Shown piece after piece: positions 8,130 to 17,457 of a stretch of 64,000 nucleotides of DNA. Location: assembly GCF_900109045.1 (NCBI RefSeq), contig NZ_FNYL01000002.1:124001-188000 (forward strand). The letters are read 5' to 3'. Both the position numbers and the translations under genes were made by a program. This stretch comes from Dyadobacter sp. SG02. Its GTDB lineage: Bacteria > Bacteroidota > Bacteroidia > Cytophagales > Spirosomataceae. Each line of letters starts with the position of its first letter. The first letter of the stretch is position 1. A model generated the notes under the pieces. It was given only the letters and a program-made list of their open reading frames with translations, was not told the origin of the DNA and made no database searches.

Positions 8130-10751
8130 TTACTTCTTTACTATTTTCTGGGACCTTACCGAGCCAGTTGTATAATGTATTTGCACAATATAAATTCCCG
8201 CCTGCAACTTGCTAATGTCAATTGGCGTGTCGGGTTCAGATAATTTTACCAGAACAACGCGGCCGTTAACGTCTGTGATCTTTATGCTTTGAACTTTCGC
8301 CGAACCGCTGATTTCCAGCTTTTCGGTTGCCGGATTGGGATAAGCGAATTGATTGTGATCGAATTGTACATAAACGATTTTACTAAACGCAAATGTCCGG
8401 TCCAGATCGAGCATTTTGAGGCGGTAAAGGTTTTGGCCTTCCAAAGGGGCCATATCGGTAAAGGAATATTGTTGCGTCTCGGTGGTAGTGCCATGTGATG
8501 CAACCGTTCCGATTTTAGTCCACTTGTTTCCATTGGCGCTGCGCTCTATTTCAAACCGGTCGCTTGCCAATTCTTCCGTCGTCTTCCATCTGAGTAATGC
8601 GGTGTTCTCGTGCCTGGCCGCATCAAAACCTATCAGTTTTACGGGTAGCGGCGTCCGGAATCTGATAAAGTAGTCTTCAACTTCACCATTCGATGCGACA
8701 CCAGACGCATTAGACGATGTTAATGCATCCGTAGTAATCCTGAACCTGGCAAATACACCTTGAGTACCGACGCCGCCCGAAAGTGTCGCCGACGGCCAGG
8801 TTAGTGTTATTGTCTTTGCCCCTGGCCCGGCTGTGGAACAACTTCCTTCGCCTGAATCGAAAGTTCCGTTACTATTCCAGTCGATCCAGCCGCAAAGATT
8901 CGCTGTGGCGGCCAGCGTATTGTTTACTGACACTTCAACTGTGTAATTGGTAATTTCGGCAGTATTGCCACCCAATATCTCAGGAAACAGGGGTACGCCG
9001 TCTTCATCGTCGGAGCCACTATTATTATCGCCATTCGCATTTGTATCGGGGACACCGTCTGCGTCAATGTCGGGAGCGTTTGTTCCCAAATTCAAGTCTG
9101 GGACTACATTATGGCTCGCGCCATTGGCCGAGATAGAGGTTTGGTAGGAATCAGGCGCGTCGCCGTAATCGCGTGGGCATTGAGTGACAGGAATCACCAG
9201 CGTGCCGATCGAGCCTGCGGCAAGGCAACTTGCGTCGCTTCTGACAAGGTAAGTTATGGTATCGGTGCCTGCAAAATTCAGATCGGTCAATGTGTATTCT
9301 ATGGCGCCTCCTACTACCTGGGCAGTTCCGTGCTCTGGTGTTCTGACAAGCCTTTCCACGTACAAATTACCGGCCCCATTGCTGATATCATTTGAAAGAA
9401 CCTGGGTACTGGTTGTCTGCTGTTGACAGTTAATCATCGATGATGCGACGTCATCTATGGCATCAGGGGACTGCGGTAGCGACAAAAAGTCGGGAAACCG
9501 ATAACTGAACGAGTTGACCGGCAGTGGAAAGGAGTTGAAATTGTTGCCAAGCACCGGGTTTTCGATATTAAAATTAGAGCGTAAGACGCGATTGGCATTA
9601 TCTGTTCCATAGTTGTTAACGTTAACCCATAAACGTCCATCTGGCCCAGCCTTTAAACCATTATAAAGTAAGCCGGAATACCCGCCTGCCGTATTGATAT
9701 TTCCCAGATCAGTGTTGGTAAGCATGTTGAATGCCCTGATTGCACCAGCTCCCACCGTATTCGATGCTATCGAGTTGTAAAGCCATTTGCCACTAGGCGA
9801 AAACTCTAATCCGTAAGCGGTATAGATGTTTGGTGCCCCAAAGTTTTCTTTCAAGCTTACATTGGATAGTATGCCCGTCGAAGCATTGAAATCGGCAACA
9901 TATAACTGGTAGTAATCGCCGTAACTTTGTGCCATAGCGAATTTGCCGGTTTTGGGATGATAGGCCATTGACCCGATCAACTGCCTGTATTTTGCAGCAT
10001 TCTGGGTGCCCCAGGTTGCTGCCCAATTTTCGCCGGGGATTGCGTATACCGACACAGGGGTGGGGGAAATCGCCCCTGCGGCGGAAATCGAATAGACCTC
10101 GATACTGTTAGAGATTACACTATTGAGAATCATCCATGCCCCCTGATTATCGGGCCGGGCCACTACGTACATCGATTCAGTGAATCGGTTGGAAAATACA
10201 CGAACGGGCTGCTGCGTGACCGCGCCCAGCCCTCCGTTGGCATTCATATCAATCTGCCCCACATAAATTGACCCTGGCTTTCCCGAAGACCCGAATTCGT
10301 TGGCATCATTGATAAAGTAGAAATACGTGCCGCATTCACCGTTGGCCACAGCATTTGGTTTTTCGATGACGGCAACACTCTGCGCGCCATTGACCGATGT
10401 GTTGAATGGCCCATCGTTTGGCTGGACAATCGGTGCAGGGGCTGGAAATACAAGGTTCCCATTTTGCATTGGCACATGGTTCTTATTGATGATCGTATTT
10501 CCCGAGGTGTAAAATAGCAGCTCTCCGGTATTTGGGTTAGTTGCTACAAAACAGCCTTCGGCGCCAAAAGGCGTGTACTTGTTGTTCAAAGCCGTGGGGA
10601 CCTTTGTTACAGTATTGAAGCTTAATCCAGCTTTTGAATTTCCAAAATACCAGATGTGGTTCTCGAATTGTGCGAGAACCGGTCCTGCTGCGAAGAAACC
10701 GCAAAGGGTAAGCAAGCATGCAAGAATGTGATTTGGTAAAAGTTTTCGCAT
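8130..10751 (-). CDS. Large secreted GEVED-domain protein with type IX secretion sorting domain
   Basis: Starts at 10749-10751 with a signal peptide (MRKLLPNHILACLLTLCGFF). Residues about 30-430 look like a WD40/YVTN-type repeat region ('HIWYFGNSKAGLSF', 'GLEFSPSGKWLY', 'GPDGRLWVN'). Then comes a cadherin-like stretch ('ANIDDVASS'-type start), then a DYGDAPDSY motif with a calcium-binding Asp-rich run and the GEVED domain ending 'NGEVEDYFI'. A fibronectin-like module follows ('LPVKLIGFDAARHENTALL') and finally a type IX sorting domain 'FAYPNPATEKLEISG...QKIVKK'. Surface-anchored or released; likely adhesion or matrix. An in-frame ATG at 10790 is less likely as start. It has its own terminator. 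Confidence 0.85.
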   Translation of the reverse strand: MRKLLPNHILACLLTLCGFFAAGPVLAQFENHIWYFGNSKAGLSFNTVTKVPTALNNKYTPFGAEGCFVATNPNTGELLFYTSGNTIINKNHVPMQNGNLVFPAPAPIVQPNDGPFNTSVNGAQSVAVIEKPNAVANGECGTYFYFINDANEFGSSGKPGSIYVGQIDMNANGGLGAVTQQPVRVFSNRFTESMYVVARPDNQGAWMILNSVISNSIEVYSISAAGAISPTPVSVYAIPGENWAATWGTQNAAKYRQLIGSMAYHPKTGKFAMAQSYGDYYQLYVADFNASTGILSNVSLKENFGAPNIYTAYGLEFSPSGKWLYNSIASNTVGAGAIRAFNMLTNTDLGNINTAGGYSGLLYNGLKAGPDGRLWVNVNNYGTDNANRVLRSNFNIENPVLGNNFNSFPLPVNSFSYRFPDFLSLPQSPDAIDDVASSMINCQQQTTSTQVLSNDISNGAGNLYVERLVRTPEHGTAQVVGGAIEYTLTDLNFAGTDTITYLVRSDASCLAAGSIGTLVIPVTQCPRDYGDAPDSYQTSISANGASHNVVPDLNLGTNAPDIDADGVPDTNANGDNNSGSDDEDGVPLFPEILGGNTAEITNYTVEVSVNNTLAATANLCGWIDWNSNGTFDSGEGSCSTAGPGAKTITLTWPSATLSGGVGTQGVFARFRITTDALTSSNASGVASNGEVEDYFIRFRTPLPVKLIGFDAARHENTALLRWKTTEELASDRFEIERSANGNKWTKIGTVASHGTTTETQQYSFTDMAPLEGQNLYRLKMLDLDRTFAFSKIVYVQFDHNQFAYPNPATEKLEISGSAKVQSIKITDVNGRVVLVKLSEPDTPIDISKLQAGIYIVQIHYTTGSVRSQKIVKK

Positions 10752-10966
10752 TTTTAAAAAGATTGAATGTTTGAAGAATATTTTCTGCACAAGGGAATGT
10801 GAATCGGCTAACTAGTGCGGGTTAGTTTGTCGAGTGATTGGTCAAAATTAAGTTTCACATCCTCAGGATGTTGTACGTGGCAGTGATGCTTCAATTAGAT
10901 ATATTTCTACAAATGGCTTTGCTGCTACTGTAAGGACATTGCGCAATTGGGCCACAAAGCCCGTTA

Positions 10967-11003
10967 ACCACCTTAGGTATTACTTAGGTAGTTAAAGGGT
11001 GGT
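10967..11003 (+). promoter_or_regulatory. Upstream regulatory element: two CTTAGGTA boxes inside an ACCACC/GGTGGT dyad
   Basis: CTTAGGTA occurs twice (10972-10979 and 10983-10990) with start points 11 bp apart, about one helical turn. The pair is flanked by an inverted ACCACC (10967-10972) and GGTGGT (10998-11003). The reverse complement TACCTAAG recurs at 20848-20855 just before ureA. Spacing by one turn suggests a transcription-factor site about 190 bp upstream of the porin gene. The regulator is not shown by the sequence; the NarL-type regulator encoded at 20123 is the obvious candidate. Confidence 0.5.
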
Positions 11004-11113
11004 CTGGTAGGCATCAAGATTTAGGCTTCATCTAATCTGCAAGGTTCTGTTTTGAAGTAATTTATTCCTATATTAAGGATAATTGTAAACTTTTCATGAA
11101 AATCGACCAGTTG

Positions 11114-11144
11114 TTTGTACGTACGTAATTTGTTTCTATTTTTG
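11114..11144 (+). promoter_or_regulatory. Bacteroidota-type promoter of the porin/urt operon
   Basis: TTTG (11114-11117), a 19-bp spacer and TATTTTTG (11137-11144) match the Bacteroidota sigma-70 consensus TTTG-N19-TAnnTTTG. The palindromic TACGTACGTAA (11118-11128) lies inside the spacer, and TTACTTACGTAA (11152-11163) covers the expected transcription start. A protein bound there would directly affect polymerase. The leader to the ATG at 11180 is short. Confidence 0.65.
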
Positions 11145-11179
11145 AATCATCTTACTTACGTAAATAACCAACGACCATC

Positions 11180-12457
11180 ATGAAAAGACTTTTCCTAAAT
11201 GCAGGTTTGCTGCTGATGCTTTGCCAGGGCATCTCGCTGGCCGACGACGGTCCGGGTGCGAGGGATCGAAAGGTAGCCCGGAAAGTGCGTGTGCTGCGTG
11301 AGCTTCCCGGCTACCTGGCACCGAAGGATTCGGTGTTGACGGCAGAGGACGACTTCAAACCGTCCATTCACGTAGGCGCGATCGTGCATATGTTTGCATC
11401 CGCGGAGCAATCGGGCTTTGGTGGGAATGTGACCGACAAGGCAAGTGACTGGAACAAAGGGTTTTCGCTTTACAGGGCACGGGTGCTGGTGGGCGGGCAG
11501 CTTTCCAGGAAGGGTAGCTTTTTTATGGAAACGGATCTTCCTTCGCCGATCGGCATCCAGCTGGGCGATAGCACCAAGAATGTAAAAGTGGCGCCAATCC
11601 TGCTCGACTGCCAATACGAATACGCTTTTTCCAATGCATTCCAGCTCATTGCAGGTATGCAGCTCGTTTCAAGCAACCGGAACGGCCTGCAAGGTGCGGC
11701 AGGGTTAATGGCCAATGATTTTACGTATTTTCAATATCCCTATAACCTGTTTGCCAACAGCCCTTTGCAAGGGAATTTCGGTCGCGACCTGGGTGTGAAT
11801 GCACGTGGGTTTCTCTTGAAGGACAAGCTGGAATACCGGTTGGGTTTGTTCACCGGAAGAAACCTGGATGGCCAGGCACCGTTACGTATAGTGGGCCGCG
11901 TTGCTTACAACTTCCTCGATCCTGAAAAAGATTATTACTATGCCGGTACCAAACTCGGCGCCGGTAACACTATTGCCTGGGGCGCGGGCTTCGATACGCA
12001 GGGTTCTTATTACAATGTCGGAACCGACCTTTTCATTGACAAAAAAGCGGGTGAGGCAGGTTCTGTGACCCTGAATGCGGCATTTCAATACATGACGGGC
12101 GGGACGAATGTCAACTCGAAATATTCGTTCGCACGCCAGATCCCCAAACAAACCGTACAGTTCCTCGAACTCGGTTACTATTTCAAAAAATCGCGTATTC
12201 AGCCGTGGGTGCGCTACGAAAACCAGAATATCTCTGCCAGCAAAGAACAGGTCGGCTCGGAGCTGATCGATAATTTCGATAAGGCTAAATCAAGCAGCGT
12301 TTATGGCGGCGGGTTGAACTACTTCTTTAATGGAAGCGCCACCAATCTTCGTCTTTCCTACGTAGCGCGTAAGCACAATGTGGCCGATGCGGGCGGCGCA
12401 TACAGCTCGAAGACGTACGGCCAGGTTTGGTTGCAAGTGCAGTTTTTCCTATTTTGA
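11180..12457 (+). CDS. Outer-membrane porin of the urea-uptake operon
   Basis: A 425-aa protein with signal peptide (ends near 'SLADDG'), many alternating amphipathic strands ('GSFFMETDLPSP', 'YRLGLFTGRN', 'VQFLELGYYFKKSRIQPWVRYE') and a C-terminal Phe after 'QVWLQVQFFLF', as expected for an outer-membrane beta-barrel. It resembles phosphate-selective/OprP-type porins. Sitting 71 bp before urtA under a shared promoter, it most likely lets urea (or short amides) cross the outer membrane to the UrtA receptor. That substrate is inferred from position only. Confidence 0.75.
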   Translation: MKRLFLNAGLLLMLCQGISLADDGPGARDRKVARKVRVLRELPGYLAPKDSVLTAEDDFKPSIHVGAIVHMFASAEQSGFGGNVTDKASDWNKGFSLYRARVLVGGQLSRKGSFFMETDLPSPIGIQLGDSTKNVKVAPILLDCQYEYAFSNAFQLIAGMQLVSSNRNGLQGAAGLMANDFTYFQYPYNLFANSPLQGNFGRDLGVNARGFLLKDKLEYRLGLFTGRNLDGQAPLRIVGRVAYNFLDPEKDYYYAGTKLGAGNTIAWGAGFDTQGSYYNVGTDLFIDKKAGEAGSVTLNAAFQYMTGGTNVNSKYSFARQIPKQTVQFLELGYYFKKSRIQPWVRYENQNISASKEQVGSELIDNFDKAKSSSVYGGGLNYFFNGSATNLRLSYVARKHNVADAGGAYSSKTYGQVWLQVQFFLF

Positions 12458-12528
12458 TCCGTTCCGGCGCGGTCCGGAGTGTTTCTGTTGATCTTAATTT
12501 TCACTCATATCACTATTAAAATTTACCG

Positions 12529-13833
12529 ATGAAAACATTCAAAATGTCTTACCGGGTAGTATGGATGGTTGTGCTGGTGCTTGCACTGGCGGCTTGCGGC
12601 GGTTCGGGCTCAAAAGGGAACGAAGAAAGTAAAAAAGAGACCGTGAAGGTCGGTATCCTGCATTCGCTGAGCGGAACGATGGCGATCTCCGAAGTTTCGC
12701 TGAAAGATGTCGTGCAGATGGCGATCGACGAGATCAATGCAAAAGGTGGCGTACTGGGCAAACAGATCGAGCCCGTCATCGTAGACCCGGCATCCGACTG
12801 GGACCTTTTTGCTGAAAAATCGAAGGAATTATTGCTGGATAAGAAGGTGTCCGCGGTTTTCGGTTGCTGGACTTCCGTTTCCCGCAAATCGGTATTGCCT
12901 GTTTTTGAGGAAAACAACGGCTTGCTTTTCTATCCCGTTCAATACGAGGGCGAAGAATGCTCCACCAGCGTGATCTACACGGGCGCTACGCCCAACCAGC
13001 AGCTGATACCCGCCGCCGAATACATGATGAGCGAAGACGGTGGTGGCTATAAGAAGTTTTATCTGCTGGGTACCGACTATGTTTTTCCAAGAACAGCCAA
13101 CAAGATCCTGAAAGCGTTTTTGCTTTCGAAAGGTGTTCCCAAGGAGAATATAGTGGAAGAATACACGCCATTTCACCACCAGGATTACCAGACGATCGTT
13201 TCCAAAGTGAAACAATTCGCGGCAGGCGGCAAGGCTTGCGTGTTATCGACGATCAATGGCGATTCGAACGTGCCGTTCTATAAAGAGTTTGCAAATCAGG
13301 GACTTTCGGCTGCTACCTGCCCGATCATGGCATTTTCCGTAGCGGAAGACGAACTGCGCGCAACGGATACCGAATTTCTGGTCGGCCACCTGGCGGCGTG
13401 GAATTATTTCCAGTCCAAAGAGTCGGCTGAAAACAAGAAGTTTGTCGAAGATTTCCGCGCATTCTGCAAGAAAAACAACCTCCCGGGCGGTGACAAACGG
13501 GTAACCGACGATCCGATCTGCTGGGCTTACACGGGCGTGTACCTGTGGGCGAAGGCAGCCGAAAAAGCCGGTTCATTCGAAGTTTCCAAAGTGCGCCCCG
13601 CATTGTACGGCCTGGAATTCGATTCGCCGGATGGCTTGGTGAAAATGGACATGAAAAACCACCATCTGGCCAAGCCTGTGATGATCGGCGAGATCAAGCC
13701 CGACGGACAATTCGACATTATCTGGCAATCCACGGGCCTGGTGAATCCTGAGCCCTGGTCCAAACTGACTTCCCCCGACAAAGACTGCGACCACGTGGCG
13801 CACGGCGGAACGTACACGGTCGCAAGCAAATAG
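12529..13833 (+). CDS. urtA: Urea ABC transporter substrate-binding lipoprotein UrtA
   Basis: The 434-aa protein has a lipoprotein signal peptide with lipobox L-A-A-C (Cys about residue 23) followed by a Gly/Ser/Lys linker. It is therefore anchored in the periplasm rather than free as in many Proteobacteria. The body is a type I periplasmic-binding fold of the branched-chain amino-acid/urea family: 'VKVGILHSLSGTMAISE', 'VSAVFGCWTSVSRKSVLP', 'LLFYPVQYEGEE', 'YLLGTDYVFPRTAN'. These stretches are characteristic of UrtA. It delivers urea to UrtBC. First gene of the transporter proper; a GC-rich hairpin follows it. Confidence 0.93.
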   Translation: MKTFKMSYRVVWMVVLVLALAACGGSGSKGNEESKKETVKVGILHSLSGTMAISEVSLKDVVQMAIDEINAKGGVLGKQIEPVIVDPASDWDLFAEKSKELLLDKKVSAVFGCWTSVSRKSVLPVFEENNGLLFYPVQYEGEECSTSVIYTGATPNQQLIPAAEYMMSEDGGGYKKFYLLGTDYVFPRTANKILKAFLLSKGVPKENIVEEYTPFHHQDYQTIVSKVKQFAAGGKACVLSTINGDSNVPFYKEFANQGLSAATCPIMAFSVAEDELRATDTEFLVGHLAAWNYFQSKESAENKKFVEDFRAFCKKNNLPGGDKRVTDDPICWAYTGVYLWAKAAEKAGSFEVSKVRPALYGLEFDSPDGLVKMDMKNHHLAKPVMIGEIKPDGQFDIIWQSTGLVNPEPWSKLTSPDKDCDHVAHGGTYTVASK

Positions 13834-13847
13834 GCATCCGTTTCAAC

Positions 13848-13864
13848 GCGGCCATCGCGGCCGC
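13848..13864 (+). terminator. GC-rich hairpin between urtA and urtB (attenuator or mRNA stabiliser)
   Basis: GCGGCC-ATCGC-GGCCGC forms a perfect 6-bp stem with a 5-nt loop 14 nt after the urtA stop, followed by ATTTAACTT with no long U-run. Such hairpins after binding-protein genes often protect the upstream message or lower readthrough, giving more receptor than permease. Here it is too weak in U-run to be called a full terminator. Confidence 0.45.
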
Positions 13865-13880
13865 ATTTAACTTCCTGGTT

Positions 13881-15518
13881 ATGAACTGCATTCAAAAGGT
13901 GTGGCTGGTGATCCTTTTGGCCATAGGAATGGGCCGCGGGGCGATTGCACAGCAGGCAGACAGCATTTCCATTCAAATTGCAGCTGTCCTGAACCCGCCA
14001 AACGACACGGCCCGGAGCCAGGCGCTCCGGTATCTGGCGGCGCAAAAGGACCCGGCAACTTTCCCGCTGCTCGCGGCGATCAATGATAAGAAACTTTATA
14101 TGCTGGGCGGCAAACCCGTAACCACGGGCGAGGCGGAGACTTCCGGCGGAAAAGAGGTTTTTACGGTCTTTTACCTCTATCCCCAAACCCAGCAGGCAGC
14201 CACGAAGCTGTCAGCCGATCAACTGCAAAAAGTAGAGATCAGCCGATCCGAAAGACTATTACTCAACGTTGTTTTGCCGTATCTGAACCTGACCAGCCCT
14301 GATCCCCAAAAGCGGATCATGGCGTACGGTCAGCTTGTGAACGCGCCGGATCCGGACAGGATCGCATTGCTCGAAAAAGCATTGCGGCAGGAAACGGACC
14401 CCGGCGCGCGCACGGCAGGCAGGGAGGTGTTTTTTCAGATGAAACTGAACGAAACTACTTCCGGGCATCAGGCCAAAGCCTATATCGATAGCCTCGACAG
14501 CAACTGGGGTGAAAACGTAGAGCTTATCCTGAGTGAATACCAGAAAAATGGAAAAGTCGTGCCCGCAAGGGCCTATGCAGCTGGGAAAGTGAAGGAGCTT
14601 GAAAGCCTGCAAAGCCGTATCGAAAAGGCGCAAAACCTGTTCAGCGGGATCAGCCTGGGTAGCATACTGATCCTCATTGCACTCGGCCTGGCGATTGTGT
14701 ACGGGCTGGCGGGGATCATCAATATGGCGCACGGCGAATTTCTGATGATCGGCGCTTACACGACCTTTTGTATGCAATCGCTTTTCATCGACATGCTCGG
14801 GATGAAGTCCGACTTATACTTCTGGGTATCGTTACCAGCGTCATTTGTGGTGGCAGGGGTGTTCGGGTTGGTGCTTGAAAGGCTTGTTATCAGGCATTTG
14901 TACGCCAGGCCGCTGGAAAGTCTGCTGGCAACCTGGGGTGTAAGCCTCATTATGGTACAATCCGCCAGAAGTATTTTCGGAGACCTTACCGCCGTGAAAG
15001 CGCCCGCATTCCTGGCGGGTGGCTGGCAGCTGATGCCGCATTTGGTATTGCCATTTAACCGGTTATTTATCATTGGATTAACGATCGTGGTCGTCTCGCT
15101 TACCTACCTGATGCTCTACCGCAGCCGCCTGGGCATCCGCATCCGTGCGGTAACCCAGAACCGCACGATGAGCGCGTGCCTGGGCGTGGAGACGCGCCGG
15201 GTGGATGCGATCACATTCTTTTTAGGGTCGGGGCTGGCTGGCCTGGCCGGTTGTGCAATGACGCTGATCGGTAACGTGGTGCCCGATATGGGCCAGACCT
15301 ACATCGTCGACTCGTTCCTGGTGGTGGTGACGGGCGGTGTCGGGAAGATCGCCGGGGCCATTGTTTCCGGACTGGGAATCGGCTTCCTGACCAAAGTCCT
15401 GGAATCGTTTTACGAAGCCGTTTATGGAAAAGTGCTCATTCTGGCGCTGATCGTGATCTTCCTGCAATTCAAACCTCGCGGGCTCTTTCCCGACAAGGGG
15501 CGTGTTGCCGAGGATTAA
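13881..15518 (+). CDS. urtB: Urea ABC transporter permease UrtB
   Basis: A 545-aa protein with a signal-like N-terminus and a long periplasmic HEAT-like region (residues about 25-245), typical of UrtB and absent from LivH. From about residue 255 comes a LivH-type permease: 'SLGSILILIALGLAIVYGL', 'GIINMAHGEFLMIGAY', 'GVETRRVDAITFFLGSGLAG', 'GGVGKIAGAIVSGLG'. It forms the inner-membrane channel with UrtC. The next gene starts 23 bp downstream. Confidence 0.93.
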   Translation: MNCIQKVWLVILLAIGMGRGAIAQQADSISIQIAAVLNPPNDTARSQALRYLAAQKDPATFPLLAAINDKKLYMLGGKPVTTGEAETSGGKEVFTVFYLYPQTQQAATKLSADQLQKVEISRSERLLLNVVLPYLNLTSPDPQKRIMAYGQLVNAPDPDRIALLEKALRQETDPGARTAGREVFFQMKLNETTSGHQAKAYIDSLDSNWGENVELILSEYQKNGKVVPARAYAAGKVKELESLQSRIEKAQNLFSGISLGSILILIALGLAIVYGLAGIINMAHGEFLMIGAYTTFCMQSLFIDMLGMKSDLYFWVSLPASFVVAGVFGLVLERLVIRHLYARPLESLLATWGVSLIMVQSARSIFGDLTAVKAPAFLAGGWQLMPHLVLPFNRLFIIGLTIVVVSLTYLMLYRSRLGIRIRAVTQNRTMSACLGVETRRVDAITFFLGSGLAGLAGCAMTLIGNVVPDMGQTYIVDSFLVVVTGGVGKIAGAIVSGLGIGFLTKVLESFYEAVYGKVLILALIVIFLQFKPRGLFPDKGRVAED

Positions 15519-15541
15519 ACCAATCTTATCTCACTTCGATT

Positions 15542-16648
15542 ATGGGAAATAAAAAGGATTTCGGGTTGTACGCATGCTGCATTGCATTGTTCCTGATCAT
15601 TTTGCCGCTGGGAAATGTGCTGGGTTTCGTATCCGGCAACACCATCTCGCTCTGGGGCCGCTACTTCTGCTTTGCCATCGTCGGGCTGGGCGTAGACCTC
15701 ATCTGGGGGTATACCGGCATTCTTTCCATGTGCCAGGCTTTTTTCTTTTGTCTGGGCGGATACAGCGTAGCCATGCACGTTGTTCTCAAAGGGGCGACAG
15801 CCTCGGGTAGTAACGGCATTCCGATGCCGGATTTCATGGCCTGGAACCAGGTGGAATCGCTCCCGTTTTTCTGGGTGCCATTCCAGTCTTTTGGGCTCGC
15901 GGTCGTGCTGGGATTGCTCATTCCGGCCGCATTTGCATTGGTTTTCGGGTATTTTATTTTCCGAAGCCGTATCCGGGGTGTTTATATGGCCATTATCACC
16001 CAGGCACTGGCATTGGCGATGTGGCTCATTTTCCTCCGCAACGAAACCATGCTCGGCGGCACCAATGGCCTCACGGATTTTAAAACACTGCTCGGGCTCA
16101 GCCTTTCCGTACCGGGTGTGAAGCTGGGCCTCTACCTGCTTTCGCTCGTCACGCTGGGAATAGCACTCTGGTTAAGCACGAAGCTCGTCGACTCCAAGTT
16201 TGGCAAAGTACTGCAAGCCATCCGCGACAGCGAATCCCGGACGAGTTACACGGCCTATCGCGTCATGCATTACAAATTGGCCATATTCATCGTAGCGGCA
16301 TTGCTAGCGGCCATTGCCGGAATGCTCTACGCGCCCCAGACGGGCATTATTACGCCCGGAAGAATGGATGTAAGGGCATCGGTTGAAATGGTGATGTGGG
16401 TGGCGATAGGCGGCAGGGGGAAATTGAAAGGGGCTATTCTAGGTTCGTTGATCGTCAATTTCCTGTACAGCATTTGTACCAGCCTCTTTCCCGACTCCTG
16501 GTTGTTTATCCTCGGTTTCCTGTTCATTACCACGGTATTGTATTTTGATAAAGGACTGTGGGGAATGCTCGAAACGGTTATGGCCAAACTGGGCGGAAAG
16601 CGTAGGCCAAAGGCTCAGCCCGCAGGGCAGGAAGTAGTGCAGTCGTAA
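15542..16648 (+). CDS. urtC: Urea ABC transporter permease UrtC
   Basis: A 368-aa LivM-type permease. It shows 'VGLGVDLIWGYTGILSMCQAF', the UrtC-like long loop between the second and third helices ('NGIPMPDFMAW...ESLPFFW'), 'NETMLGGTNGLTDF', and the EAA-like loop 'KVLQAIRDSESRTSYTAYRV' that contacts the ATPases. The C-terminal 'IGGRGKLKGAILGSLIVNF' is typical. Partner of UrtB. Confidence 0.93.
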   Translation: MGNKKDFGLYACCIALFLIILPLGNVLGFVSGNTISLWGRYFCFAIVGLGVDLIWGYTGILSMCQAFFFCLGGYSVAMHVVLKGATASGSNGIPMPDFMAWNQVESLPFFWVPFQSFGLAVVLGLLIPAAFALVFGYFIFRSRIRGVYMAIITQALALAMWLIFLRNETMLGGTNGLTDFKTLLGLSLSVPGVKLGLYLLSLVTLGIALWLSTKLVDSKFGKVLQAIRDSESRTSYTAYRVMHYKLAIFIVAALLAAIAGMLYAPQTGIITPGRMDVRASVEMVMWVAIGGRGKLKGAILGSLIVNFLYSICTSLFPDSWLFILGFLFITTVLYFDKGLWGMLETVMAKLGGKRRPKAQPAGQEVVQS

Positions 16649-16698
16649 CGCTGCATTGCTGGTTATCTGTTATTTCAAATCACAAAACTGCCATAATC

Positions 16699-17454
16699 AT
16701 GCTATTGACAGTGAAGAACTTATCCGTCTCTTTCGGGGGCGTCCACGCGCTGAACCTGAGCCATTTCAATTTGCTGGACCGCGAACTCAGGGTTATTATC
16801 GGGCCTAATGGTGCGGGCAAATCGACATTCCTCGATATCCTGTGCGGCAAAACCAAAGCGGATGCAGGCGAAGTCAGTTTCGACGGCCATTCGGTTTTGG
16901 GCAAAAGCGAAGTGCGGATCGCCGATATGGGCATTGGCCGGAAATTCCAGAAACCTTCGGTATTTCCCAGCCTCACGGTGTACGACAATATGTTGCTTGC
17001 CTTCAAGATGAACAAGGGCATTTTCGCTTCGCTTTTCTTCAAGCCCAGCGAGGAGATCGACGGGCGCATTCATGAAGTGGCACTAAAAGTAGGTTTGCAA
17101 AAATGTCTGGGAAAAATTGCGGGAGAACTCTCGCATGGTCAGAAACAATGGCTGGAAATCGCCATTGTGGTTTTGCAGGACCCAAAATTGATGCTGATCG
17201 ACGAGCCGGCCGCCGGGATGTCGGACGAAGAAACGGAGAAAACCGGTGAACTGCTGCTGCAACTCGCCCGGCAGCACGCCATCATCGTCATCGAGCACGA
17301 TATGAAGTTTGTGGAGCAAATCGCACACGACCTGGTGACGGTGCTCGTGCGCGGGAAGCTGCTGATGGAAGGCACTTTCGACGAAGTACGTAATGACCAG
17401 CGGGTGATTGACAGCTATTTGGGCCGGGCCAATGTTCAACTTGAAAATTTCTGA
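16699..17454 (+). CDS. urtD: Urea ABC transporter ATP-binding protein UrtD
   Basis: A 251-aa ABC ATPase with Walker A GPNGAGKST (about residues 35-43), the UrtD-like 'IGRKFQKPSVFPSLTVYDNM', signature 'LSHGQKQWLEIA' (an LSHGQ variant of LSGGQ, common in UrtD), Walker B 'LMLIDEPAAGMSDEE' and switch His in 'IVIEHDMKFV'. It powers urea import together with UrtE, whose gene begins 3 bp after the stop. Confidence 0.93.
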   Translation: MLLTVKNLSVSFGGVHALNLSHFNLLDRELRVIIGPNGAGKSTFLDILCGKTKADAGEVSFDGHSVLGKSEVRIADMGIGRKFQKPSVFPSLTVYDNMLLAFKMNKGIFASLFFKPSEEIDGRIHEVALKVGLQKCLGKIAGELSHGQKQWLEIAIVVLQDPKLMLIDEPAAGMSDEETEKTGELLLQLARQHAIIVIEHDMKFVEQIAHDLVTVLVRGKLLMEGTFDEVRNDQRVIDSYLGRANVQLENF

Positions 17455-17457
17455 GAA

